A stretch of 64,000 bases of DNA from Torreya grandis (taxonomy: Eukaryota; Streptophyta; Pinopsida; Cupressales; Taxaceae): NCBI GenBank assembly GCA_037957365.1, contig JARHVA010000350.1, positions 1,461,501-1,525,500 of the forward strand, written 5' to 3'. How positions within the stretch are numbered: the first letter of the stretch is position 1; each line of letters begins with the position of its first letter. Of this stretch, positions 21,789 to 33,240 are shown piece by piece. Under the pieces are notes generated by a model. It was not told the DNA's origin and ran no database searches. It saw nothing but the letters and a program-made list of their open reading frames with translations. The position numbers and the translations under genes were made by a program.

Positions 21789-23199
21789 ATTATCACTTGG
21801 ATTTTCAAACTTTGAGGAGATGACTCAACTTTCCTCATCCAATTGGTATAATGGAAACATCTCACTTGCTATGGGTAATCAATTTGGTGAGATGAATCTC
21901 TAGAATGAAGGGCTAGCTCCCTAGATGTGCCTTGAAATGCTTTCACCTATACTAACTAGTTGATTATGAGGAAAAGGGATATATTTATCATGAAATTAAA
22001 TCTATTATAGATGGTGATGCACCAATATGTTTACCATAAGAATATTTTACTCCATAACTTTGAGACAAGACATACAATACTAATTTAAGAGTCCTAAAGT
22101 ACACTAACTCTAGTATTTCAATATGAAGGTGCCATATATAAAGACTATCCAAGATAAGTGGAAATATAGATAATTTTGTAGATGATAAGACTTAATTTAA
22201 ACTTAATAAAATGTCCATACGCTTCACAACACTTCATATGACCTACTAGGCATGGAATCACTTGCATCAAACATGGAAAGATTAAGAGAAAATAAGGATA
22301 AATGAATATCTCTTAACCATTCACTATACATATCTTCAAACACTTTAAAAAGCTTATATATGAACTCAAAATTTAATTAAATTTATTTTCTAAGGCAATT
22401 AAAATATCAAAATTAGCAAGGCTTCACCATACCTGGTGTGGTATTAGATTACAAAGTCCAAAATGGTAGCTCTTATAGAGCTTCAGAGATAGAGATTAAG
22501 AGATAAATACAAGGGTCATAAAGAAACTTGTAAAACTGAGAAAATAAGTTACATGTGCATGGGAATAGGATATGCGATGAAACATTCAAGGTCAGGAGGA
22601 AAAAGTGTCCATATAATGCATAAAATTCATGAAAAATGGCATGAAAGTTCTTATGTTGGCGCAAAAAAACTACCTTCATGATTATACCTATTTTAACACC
22701 TCATAAATTATTAAGAATATGTATAATGATTGGAATGAATGGAAATTATTTTATACATGCCTCTCCATGCATTGGTTTTAGGTATAACCATCTAAAATCA
22801 TTTAGAAAGTAGCTACTATCATTTGTAGTCCAAAAAACTCTTCCTTCATGCACCCTACAGACTTGGCTTCCAAAAAAGCATCATTTTCTCATGAAAATCC
22901 ATGGGACGTATTTTATGACACCTATAAATACCCTCTATGGCCTTATAATCATCAAGGACACCTTAAAATTACTTCAATTGAAGTTTTTCACCCTCTTTAC
23001 TAGCATGTCCACTAGGCCAATTTTGATTGGCTAAGATGAAGCAACTAGTTTGGAAACTTAGGAGTTTATTATTGGAATTAAATTACCATGGGGAGTTTAT
23101 TAAAATTATTAATGTTCCACAAAAACTTTATTTCATCCCAAGACTCCTAGAGCTTGTAAAACACATAAAATGGTAAAAAATACCCTATTTTGCACCCTA

Positions 23200-23205
<6 letters not shown>

Positions 23206-23281
<76 letters not shown>
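23206..23281. repeat. AT microsatellite in the right LTR of B
   Basis: Uninterrupted (AT)n of about 75 bp. Confidence 0.97.
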
Positions 23282-23286
<5 letters not shown>

Positions 23287-26200
23287 TGTGGGGTATATTA
23301 AATTAGTACTATACAACTTAAAATAGTTTTCATGGTTAAAATATTCTATTAGAATCCATCTCTAGCTTCATTTCTCCAAACTGGCCCTTGCAAGGGTTTT
23401 GGAGGGTTTCTGAGTAGTTTTGACGTTTAGTGATGTACCATAAAGGTCTGACATCCAAATATACAATAAATTCCAAAAAAATTATGTTTAAGACCATATA
23501 TAACTCTTAAAAACTTATTATTTCCCATGTATATCCTCCAAGAAGATATGAGCTTCTAAAATTGCCTTATCAAGCTTGTCTCTCTACCTCCAACTAGCCT
23601 TGAGTGACTTTAAAGCTCAAAAATGACCTTTTCATGACTTATTATGTATAAAAATGTATCAAAAAAATATAATTTTGTCCCAAAAACATGTATCCATGGG
23701 TTTTAAATAATATCTTGTGTGAAAAGTGAAAGTAGTCCCCAATTTGGCTTTAGGCCTAAATCCTGCCTAGTATGCCTGACTATAACCCTAGAGGTTTTGA
23801 GCATTATATATGGTTTATCACATATTTTTATTGTTTTTAATGTTTGTATTAATTTTTTACAGATTCATAAACTTATTTTAAATGTTTAAACATCACTTGG
23901 TCCATCTCTTTGCCTCCATTCCTCAAAACTACCAATTAGTACATGAGGGGAGTGCCCTCTATTTGAGATAAAATATAGGGGACTCCCTTCTTTATTAAAA
24001 TAATTATGAATATTTTAGGATCATATATAGATCATAAGGATCCAAAATATAAAAATTAATCCCTTTTTTATCTCTTATGACCCTCCATAAGTATTAAAAC
24101 CAAGGCAGACTACTAGAAGAATGATTGTGTGCAATGTTTCTTGTTATAGACTATTTCTTGCACTTGGAAGTGTCTTTCCTTTCATTTTTATCCATTATGG
24201 AAGTATAATATGGTGATTTAAACAATTTTAAGTAAATTAATAATTATATTTAACCATCATCATCAATTTTTACATCTCAAAAAACCTCCTTACTCAGTCA
24301 AGCTTGACTAGTAAATAAACCCTAATTGCAAGTGTTTCCCTACCTGTAGGTGTTCATTGCCTACTAGGTATTTGAAAAAACCTTGGATGAAACATTTTTA
24401 AATAATTAAGGTAATTTTATCCTTATTTTAACCATTCATTTCATGTTTATCTGATTCTATGCCAAGAACCTCAACTTTTCTTCTCTCTACCCCTCACAGT
24501 CAACTACAATTGACTATGTGGGGCTTGTAGGTGCCTTTCATCCTAAAACCTATGTCATGTAAGTAATGTATACTATATTAGGTGATAAGAATATTTTTTT
24601 TGGTTCTTCAAATCATCATCCAATTTAAAATTTAGGTCTAAACTTGGGTCATGGATTGTTTACATTTACAATCAACTATATGTGAAAGTTTCCAAAAGAA
24701 AGGTCACCTGAAGGTAACCATGCTTGTATTAGAGTTTTTAAAACCATGAATGAGATAATTTAAGTTATTCACACCATGATATGACTACACTCATCCATTA
24801 AATTCTTGAAGTGAGGTCCTTAATCAAGGGTTTTTAACTCAAACTACATGCTAACCCTATAGCCAGCTTGTAGGCTTCATTATGGTGAACATGTGACCTA
24901 TAGGTGTTCATGAGGAACAAAAAATAGTATTAATTTTTTTTTAGATTATAATTAGATCATAAAAGATTCATGTCAAATATTGGAACCATTCAAATGTAAA
25001 GGTGTGATCTAGCATGTAATTATTGGACGAAGAATGCTCTTTTTCACTCAAAAATGTATATAACACTGACTATTTTTAGTGTCTTTTTGGGCAACTTTGA
25101 GGTCTCTAAAAACCAATATTCATCAACTCTCTGCCCTCCAAACTTTACCAAGTCATTTTTATATAATAGGGATACAAAACCAAGACATTAGGATTACTTA
25201 AAATCTATTTCAACCTTGTTATATGATCTTTCCAAAATACCCCTGGACCTCTATTTTGCTTATTTAGGGAAAAGGGCTTGAAACTCAATCATCATCCCTA
25301 GAGCATGTTTCCAACCTCCATGTTGCAAATTTAAAACATAAAATGGGTCTATAATGTTATCCCCACATTTTATAGCTTTAATAATAGTTTTATAACAGGT
25401 TTAAGTACTCCAAAGTGACTCTAAATCTCTCTATCAAGGTACATGTAGATGTACATTACCTATTTGTAGGCAGACAATGTAAACGTAGGTAGTCAACAAG
25501 ATATGTGTTATTTTAATAAATTTAGGCATTCTCCAAGATTAAAAATTCACTTTTAAGACTCAAAAATACTTGGAATAAAGTTTAAATCTCTTCTTTCATC
25601 ATGATTTTACCAAAGAGGGACCCCTATAGGTGGGCTTGCAATGTATGCAAGCAATGAACCTAAAATGATTCATGGACCAAAGGGACTGGCTTCATGGTCA
25701 ATTGATATTTTCAACAAAATATCAACATAAAACATCATTATACTTAAAAATATCATCCATGGACATGTTAAATATGTTTGACACATGCTCCAACATGGAT
25801 ACAAGTGAAGTTGAGTAAATAATTGGTTGTGAGCTTGGCAAGATTGAAATCTTGATCCAAACATGGTGTAATGAAAATATACATGAGGGGAGGATGATTT
25901 ATGTGGAATTAAGATATGGGTAACATCACATCATGTTTCTATGAATCTTCCTCTGAGAACCACATGATCTACAAATAAAGGTCTTTGACTAAAACCTCAT
26001 ACGGTAATACCTTCTAGCTAAGTGAGTTATTTGGACTATCAAATCAACTTAAAACATGAGACCAACTATAGCGATCATTATATAAGGAGGTGAAAATTAT
26101 TATAGTCAATATAAATAGCTAGATTATATGAAATTACTCAAACAAAGGCAAAACCTAAAGGATAAATAGATTAGCAGGCAAATTTGAAAGGTCAAGTCAT

Positions 26201-26828
26201 TAGGAATGATTCATAAAGGTCAGACCACCATTCCTCTACAAAAAAAAACATTAAATGTAATATAAATGAGTGTATAATACCCCCAAATTTTTATTTATTG
26301 AAACCTCTCATGTTTATTGTACTAAGCACAAACTTGAAGACTACTTTTTCTTTCCAAGCCTAGTGTAAGGAAAGATAAGTGATTTTATTCATTTTTTAGA
26401 GTTTCTGAACAAACTAATCACTTAAGTGAGTGTATGGAAGACCAAGGGACATTATTGAAACGTTCCAAGATTTAGGAGGCCATAAAATTATATAAACCTA
26501 ATTAAATTCTGAATTTTTTCAAGAAAATTTCCCCTTTTCTAAGGAAATTGCTAATTTTTAGTTAGTAATAGTTACCGAAGACTTCCTAGGACACATGGAA
26601 TGTGAAAAAACCTCTTAGATCCTTCACACTTCACTATAAATCTATACAAGTCATTAAATGCTTAATGTTTACCCCTAAAATGACTCAAAAGGACATGTTG
26701 GTTAATAACATTAATGACCAAGACTAATATAACATTTAATAACATTAAATGACCTATGATATACCTTAATGCCAAATATTAAACCCCCTAAAACTCCTAA
26801 AATTCAATTTTTTACCTAGGGGTGCCCC

Positions 26829-26859
26829 AATTTGACCTAAAAGTCAAATTTGGTCAACA
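26829..26859 (-). promoter_or_regulatory. TTGAC inverted repeat at the 5' end of the B LTR
   Basis: AATTTGAC (26829-26836) and GTCAAATT (26843-26850) are a perfect inverted repeat with a 6-bp loop, directly next to the LTR terminus GGTCAACA. The left LTR keeps it unchanged (9261-9282). Three TTGAC cores lie within about 30 bp. Confidence 0.45.
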
Positions 26860-26869
26860 ATTACAAAAG

Positions 26870-27080
26870 AAGATCCTTTGAAATATCTATTAGAAAGAGT
26901 ACCTTTAACTGGTTGAATAGATAAATGGGTAATATTGATTAGTGAGTTTTATATTGAGTATACACATTAGAAGGATATCAAATGATAATTATTAACTGAT
27001 CAAATAACCAAATCACCTCTTCATGATTCTATTCCTATTATAATACACTTTCTTGATGATTCTATTATGATTCTAAATGA
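26870..27080 (+). pseudogene. pol: End of the RT-linked RNase H of element C
   Basis: The + strand reads KYLLERVPLTGWIDKWVILI, SEFYIEYTHQKDIK and LLTDQI, the conserved closing segment of the gypsy RNase H and its linker. Element B's LTR abuts it on the left, so the rest is missing here. Confidence 0.65.
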
Positions 27081-27087
27081 TTCCAAA

Positions 27088-27420
27088 TAATGGAAGCTCT
27101 ATTTTGATGGATCTTTCACATCCCCTAGTTTAGGAGTAAGGATACTATTCATCACATCATATTTTGATATTATTCCTAAGGATTTTTGTATTGAATTTTC
27201 ATAAATGAATAACATATCTGAATATGAGGCTTTGCTTGTTGAGCTTCATCTTGTAGTTCAGTAGAAAATTCAACATTTGAAATTATATGTTGATTCACAA
27301 CTAATTATCAATTAATCCACTGATCAATATCAAACTAAGGATGAAAAAATCATGCCTTACAAAGACATGATAGATGCTCTCAATCTCAAATTTTGAAGGC
27401 ATCTAGTTTAAACAAGTTCC
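27088..27420 (+). pseudogene. pol: Second (archaeal-type) RNase H of element C
   Basis: KWKLYFDGSFTSPSLGV (catalytic Asp near 27106), then NISEYEALLVELHLVVQ (Glu near 27225), then KLYVDSQLIIN (Asp near 27298). Stops occur at expected Trp and Gln positions. It lies between the RT-linked RNase H and integrase, as in described Tat elements. Confidence 0.78.
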
Positions 27421-27479
27421 TAGAGTTAACAAAAAATTTGTTGATGCTATGGCTACTATTGGTTCCATAATTATACTAT

Positions 27480-28838
27480 CTCATACTATCAAAGAGTATC
27501 ATTTCTAATAAAAAACATTCTTATTCCATATTATTATTGTTTAGATTATAAGATGATATGTGTTCCTACTACTGTTAATTCCCCTTGGTACACAAAATTT
27601 TATTCCTATCTCCAAGATCAAATTATTCCCACTTATCTTTCACGTAAACATACAAAATCCTTTATCCAAACCACTTACCATTATACCATAATTGGCATCA
27701 TGCTATATCATATGGGAAATGATGGAACTCTACTTTATTGTTTAAATTTAAGAGAATCTGACTTAACATTAAGGAAGTTCATGAAGGGATTTATGGGGCA
27801 CACAATAGAGATATGGTCCTATCTAAAAATCTCCTTCATACTAGTTATTATTGGCCTACTATGGAAGCAGATGCATGTGATTATGTAAATAAATGTTTAT
27901 CATGTCAAAAACATGGAGATATTATTCATGATATGTCATAGGCACTTCAACCAGTTAAAAATCCTTGGCCATTTTCTACATGGGCACTTGATCTCATAAG
28001 AAAGATCAACCCTAATTTTTTAGATGGTCACACACATATCCTTACTGCTACCAAATATTTCACTAAATGGGTAGAGGAAATCCCTCTCAATTATATAAAT
28101 GGTTAGAAGTTTCAAAAATTCATCTTAAACCACATAATTTTTCATTATGGCATCTGTTATATTATCATCTCAAATAATGGCATGTCCTTTTAAAATAAAG
28201 ATGTTGTCACCCTCAATTTTAAGTTCCATATCAAGCACAAGTTTTCCACTCATTACCCTCAAGGTAATGGCCAAGATGAAACATATAATAAAACACTTAT
28301 CAAAATAATCAAAAATATTATCAATGAATTTGGCCATGATTGACATTTAAAAATATACCTAGCCTTGTGTGCATACCTTACTAATATCCAAACTCCTAGT
28401 GGTGCAACTCTATATTCCCTAGTCTATGATTCTTAAGAAATTATTCTTATTGAGATCAAGCTTCCCTCTTTGAAAATTTTCTACAAGACATTTTTGATGA
28501 AGAAGACTATTGAGTTACCATACTAACATAACTGGAGCTCTTGGATGAGAAACAACTATCCACCCTTAATCACCTAAAATCCTATCAGAATTAACTATAT
28601 TAGGGTTATAACAAGCACATTATCTCTCATGATTTTGAGTTTGGTGATAGGGTGTTAAAATAAAATCAAACTAATATTAATGCTAAATAAGAAAAGAAAG
28701 GTAAGTTTAAACCTAATTGGTTGGGCCCCTTTATCATTACAACTGACTATGGGTCTAGTGCATATAGATTGGCTACTTGAGAAAGTGATGAATTAGCTGA
28801 GCCAATGAACATTATGTATCTTAAACATTTTTACTCTT
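27480..28838 (+). pseudogene. pol: Integrase of element C, broken
   Basis: The 111-codon ORF at 27553 covers the zinc-binding region. It is followed, after a frame change near 27850, by CLSCQKHGDI (Cys pair near 27896). The core has ALDLIRKINP (first Asp), YFTKWVEEIPL, IISNNGMSF (second Asp reads Asn) and YPQGNGQDETYNK (Glu). The C-terminal end has KFKPNWLGPFIITTDYGSSA, the GPF module, and stops near 28838 after MNIMYLKHFYS. Multiple stops are present. Confidence 0.82.
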
Positions 28839-31800
28839 AATTTACCACACTCTTATCTGTGTCTTGCTTAAGGACATCTATGTTCCATTCTATCTTCTTT
28901 GTCCTTTTTCCCTTGATTGTGGGCATCCCTTTCACTATTACTCACCTACCTTTCCTATTACCATCCTAATCAACTTATGATTATACAAGTATCATAGGTG
29001 AATTAAATCAAAAATCCATAGGATCAGAGCAAAATTGTAAAATGGTTTGTGTTGTAATATGTTTCAGTAGAAATGTCAAAATATGGAACATCATGATTTT
29101 ATAGCTTGTATGACTTTTTTCATTCCCTTGAGTTCCCATCCTTTCCTTTTTCCATTACCTCACACCCTCATCTCATCCTAATTCATTGATACAAAATAAA
29201 AATTTGTATCCTATTATGATTTCCTATTGAATCATACTCCCTAATGTTACTCATGTATGGATAAACCTTTCATGTTTCCTATTTGCTATTCAATTATCAT
29301 AACCATGATCCCTGTTTCCTTTGATAAGTGTTTTTGGAGTTGTTTATTCTCATTTATTGCTTATTCTCTAGTCAAAATACTCTTATTTATACCTTTTTCC
29401 AAAAAACCCTAAACAATTCAAATTTTCTAAAAAACCTAATTAATTCAAATTTTCTAAAAAATTCTTAAAAATTTAAATATTCCAAAAAAACCTAAAAATC
29501 CAACTATTACCTTACATAGAAAACCCTAAAAATTTGCATGGCTCAATATCCCATGGTTTCCCTATCTATGACCATATATAATATGATGTAATTGATTAGT
29601 TGTCATCTTGTTACTTAACTTGGATTTCTAATCACTTATAGTTAGGTGTTACGTATTGAAGTACCTTATAGGAGATTTTCATCTCCTTGTGAGTATAATA
29701 ATCTCAAAAGTGGGAGCAACTTCCTAATGCTCTTTCCACTTTATGAGTTTAATTTAATGCTCTCACCATTTTGTGAGTTAAATTTCACACTTTCACCATT
29801 TTTTGAGTTTAACCAATCTATCTCAAATATTCATTTCTTTTCTTGATCACACTTATCTTTTTATGTGCCCAATTTTTGGTTGAACTACAATGGATTGAGG
29901 TCCAATTGTTATATGTAGATAGTGATCAATTTTTTAAGGTCAGCTTGGCCATCCCTTATCCTATTCTCTAAATATTTTGTGAGAATATCTCTTTCTATTC
30001 TATCAAGATTATTCCTTATACACTCTTTCCATTTTATGAGTCCTTTTCTATTTTTCCTCTATAATCTATCTTCTTAACTTGTCATCACTTTTATTCTTTC
30101 CAATCCCTAGGAGAACTACATTTGGCTTGAAGTCTATAGGATTATGTAGACAATATCCATTTGCATGGGTATTTTAGATATAGATTATCAATCCCTTCCT
30201 TATTATTCTATTCCCCCTTCCTTGATCATGATTATTTTGTCATACCCTTGGTCTTAAAGTATAATACCTTATTATCACAAACACTCCTTTCTGAATTGAA
30301 TGTTTATTAGCTTTTGCTTGTGTGTTGATTGTTTGTTTACTTATTGGTATGCTATTTTTTTACTTGGTTGCATTAAATTACTACATTCATTTTATTACTA
30401 AATTATTTATTATTCATATCATTATTTTAATTTATAAATAATTTGTATCTAAGTTAGAATTAATTTTAGTGTATTATGTCTTACATTTAAAGCTTGATTT
30501 TCCATATATTCTTATAAGTTGTATAAATTTACAGTTTGAATTAACATTTACACATATTGATAAATAATTTTTTTTATCATGATTAATTTCAAGATTATGA
30601 TGCATACTATAATGTACAATATTAAAAATTAAGTCTCAAGCAATCTAGCTATAATGTTCAAACTAAAAAATCTTTCTATCCAATCATAAGACTAAAAAAT
30701 ATCATGATCATTCACATCAAGGTCATCAAATAAATTAAGCATAACATAAATATCATTAATAATAATAGTACTAAAATTTATAAATCAAATTTTTATCAAC
30801 CATGTCTAATCAAAGTACAAGATACATAAGGAAATCAAATAAGCATCACATGAGATAACATAAATAAACATAATGGATCTCTTAAGTATACATAAAAATG
30901 GGTACAATAAGTACATTAAAGGTCAATTCTTCACATGTACATAAAATTGGGTCATAATAAATTGAATGAGAATATATGTACATCTTAGATCATTTGAGTA
31001 CATCATATAAATATGTACATTTCATAGGTAAAAAATGTGAAGCTCTGTCTCAGAAAGTCAACTCTAACTATGCCCATCTCTAGTAGATATACCCTATGGA
31101 TCACCTCATCAAGAGTTATCCCCTATCCTATCCTATGGTGGGGTAAAATATACTATAATAACCATGGATAATGATTGAGGAGGTGATTGGATACTAATCT
31201 AGCTGATGTCAAAGTCTTCCTAGACCTACCTGATCTTGACATTTATCTCTATCTACTATACTCTAATAAGGTGGGATGCTTGGCTATCAATGGCACTATA
31301 GCCTCATTGGCTCCATAATAAATAATTTCATATTTTTATTGAAGTCTCCTCTCAAATTTTTTTAGTAAAACCCTCTTTATCATAATATTAAAATCATCAT
31401 CAAACTCTATCTGTATTCTAGCCAACACTACTCTCATTATATCACTCTTCTCAAGCCGTGTCTCACTCTGATAGAGGAGAGTATCTCTATATAACCACTT
31501 GACCCTATACCTATATTATATAATCTAACTCTACTTGAGTATAATCCCTATCTATGGTTAACTATACTTATATCTATTGCATTTGACTCACCTCTATTGT
31601 TAGCCTAGTAATATTTGCCTAATTAATACTAATTTGACCATGCATTGAGGTTAACTATTGTGATGAGTGATATAAGCATGAATATAACCCAATAATCTTT
31701 GTATTCCTAGAATTAATCTCATACATAAATATATCAATCATATCTTGAGCCTCATATGATATTAACAGTTTAGTGGGATAGCTTACCTCACATCTCCTAT

Positions 31801-32189
31801 CATCTACATACCTTGATTTACACCTGTAACATCCACTTACACCATATCCTCATCTGAATATATCTCTAACTCCTCCTATACATATTATACCTCCACTTCA
31901 TCACCCTAATATCCCTCCTCCTCTCCCTCCTCCTCCTCTTCTTTGGAGTCTACTACCATTTCTAGGGGAATAGGTCACCAAATTAGTAATGGAATATGTG
32001 CTCGATAAGCTCCCTATACATGTCCATAATCTCCACCTAGTGGAGTGGTCGATCTTCATGGATGATACTAAGTCCACCATGTTTCATATGCATCTATAAT
32101 ACCTATTTCTAATGGTCCTCTCGTATAATCCTAGGCCACCATTAGAACCAACCCAAAACTAACCCCTACCTTAGTTCATCAAGGTGTTG
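28839..32189 (+). other. Long untranslated 3' region of element C
   Basis: No sense coding sequence was found. It contains T- and A-rich sequence and a short imperfect repeat with CACCATTTT and GTGAGTT units (29740-29830). A CTC-rich tract at 31913-31944 reads as an acidic Glu-rich stretch on the - strand and is probably the C-terminal linker of the antisense PMD gene. Scattered - strand protein-like pieces run down to about 31100. Confidence 0.5.
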
Positions 32190-33240
32190 GTCCCCACTAT
32201 CATGTCTCTTTAACTACATGCATAAACTAATAAGGCCATGTGGGTACATCCTGTTATAAAATAAACTGACACTACACCCTATCAAGTTGATATATATCAA
32301 TATTATACTCTTACCATAAAATGATATAACATGCTATGGTCATGTATAACATGTACTCTACATCCTCAAGCCACTGAAACTAAATATATAATATGACCTC
32401 CAAGTTAGATCTGCATCTATCATGTCATCTATTACCCACGTATAATATCAAAGCTCTCTTCTATGCATATTTTTCTTTGAACCTACTTTGTACCATATAT
32501 ATGCCAACAAATCCTCTATTCCCCTCTACTTTCATCTCTCTACTGGTCTCTCAATAGATATATGTTCCCATGCCTAGACCTGGAGAAGTGTAGCTAGCTC
32601 AATACTACATCATCCTCAATATATAATGCATTACAAATCATGATATAATTATGAAAAAATAGTTGGGACCCATGGAAAAATTATCATCTCCTTTAACATT
32701 TCTCTAACTACTCCTTCTAAGCCCATATGGAAGAACCAATCACCTTTTTTAGGTAGTATAATGTTGTTGATAATAACCATAAAAATAATAACCACTGTGT
32801 TAAGTATTATTGGTGTTTTAAGATCAAACTCCATATATCCATCTTGAGGCACATTAATAACTAGATAAATATCATTAATATCCATGTACCCACTTAGAAT
32901 CATCTCAATGTCAATAAGCCTTATCAGGTTCTCTAACATAGCCTACTATGACTCGAGGTAAGTAAATATAGGGGTTATCCTCTAATTTGTACACTAAAAT
33001 CTACCAAATATCATCTAAAGTGATGGTCACCTCAGTTTTAGGTAATCATAATGTATATGTGTCTAATCACCATCTCCCTATTAAGGAACTGAGCAATGCC
33101 TGATCTATTTTGATCATCAGCATCTAAGTCACATGTAGTAGGCCAATAATCTCAAAGAATCCAATAATGTCATCCATCCACACCAATAGCTATAGTAAAT
33201 GTGAGATCATCTCTCACATGCTATAATCACGTCAACCTAC
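32190..33240 (-). pseudogene. Plant mobile domain (PMD, MAIN-like) gene, antisense within element C
   Basis: The - strand reads ALLSSLIGRW, then LDTYTL, LPKTEVTITLDDIW (about 33105-32990). This matches the PMD core pattern 'ALLTALVERWRPETHTFHLP GEMTxTLxDV'. Further on, YIILW, then YNIDIYQLDRV and CQFILQQDVPTWPY (about 32330-32230) match the C-terminal PMD pattern in which HLPDRVxRQFGxxQxVP is typical. The intervening part includes a 96-codon ORF at 32649-32939. Many stops show it is dead. PMD proteins occur as host genes, in DNA transposons, and as antisense extra ORFs of some plant Tat elements. The position after a Tat integrase and the opposite strand favour the last. Confidence 0.68.

Larger units (their letters stand above)
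6332..26859 (-). mobile_element. Element B: non-autonomous gypsy-like LTR retrotransposon, interrupted by A and D
   Basis: B is bounded by the LTR pair 6332-9291 (left, truncated) and about 21790-26859 (right). Its own internal sequence is 9292-11057 plus 21452-21789, about 2.1 kb once element D and one target-duplication copy are removed. It has a primer-binding-like site next to the right LTR, a 3'-internal segment next to the left LTR, and one degenerate Tyr-rich reading frame. No RT, integrase or RNase H is visible. This is the layout of a large non-autonomous LTR element (LARD-like, but with an ORF). Its primer-site and 3'-internal sequences resemble those of element D, which implies D-type proteins may have mobilised it. 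The right flank begins ATTAC (26860-26864); the left target duplicate would be outside the window. Confidence 0.75.
21790..26859 (-). repeat. Right (5') LTR of element B
   Basis: About 5.07 kb. On the - strand it starts TGTTGACC at 26859. Its inner end lies near 21790, next to the primer site. The inner 300 bp resemble the inner end of the D LTR: both contain GGGCTAGCTCCCT (21924 and 11189) and GGTGATGCACCAA. From 23888 onward it matches the left LTR. The 21790-23887 part has no partner in the window because element A displaced it. The short ORFs at 22473 and 25670 are not supported. Confidence 0.82.

Noticed and set aside
27553..27888. 111-codon ORF that could be taken for a free-standing gene
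   Set aside because: It lies in frame order between the second RNase H and the integrase core of element C and corresponds to the integrase zinc-binding region.
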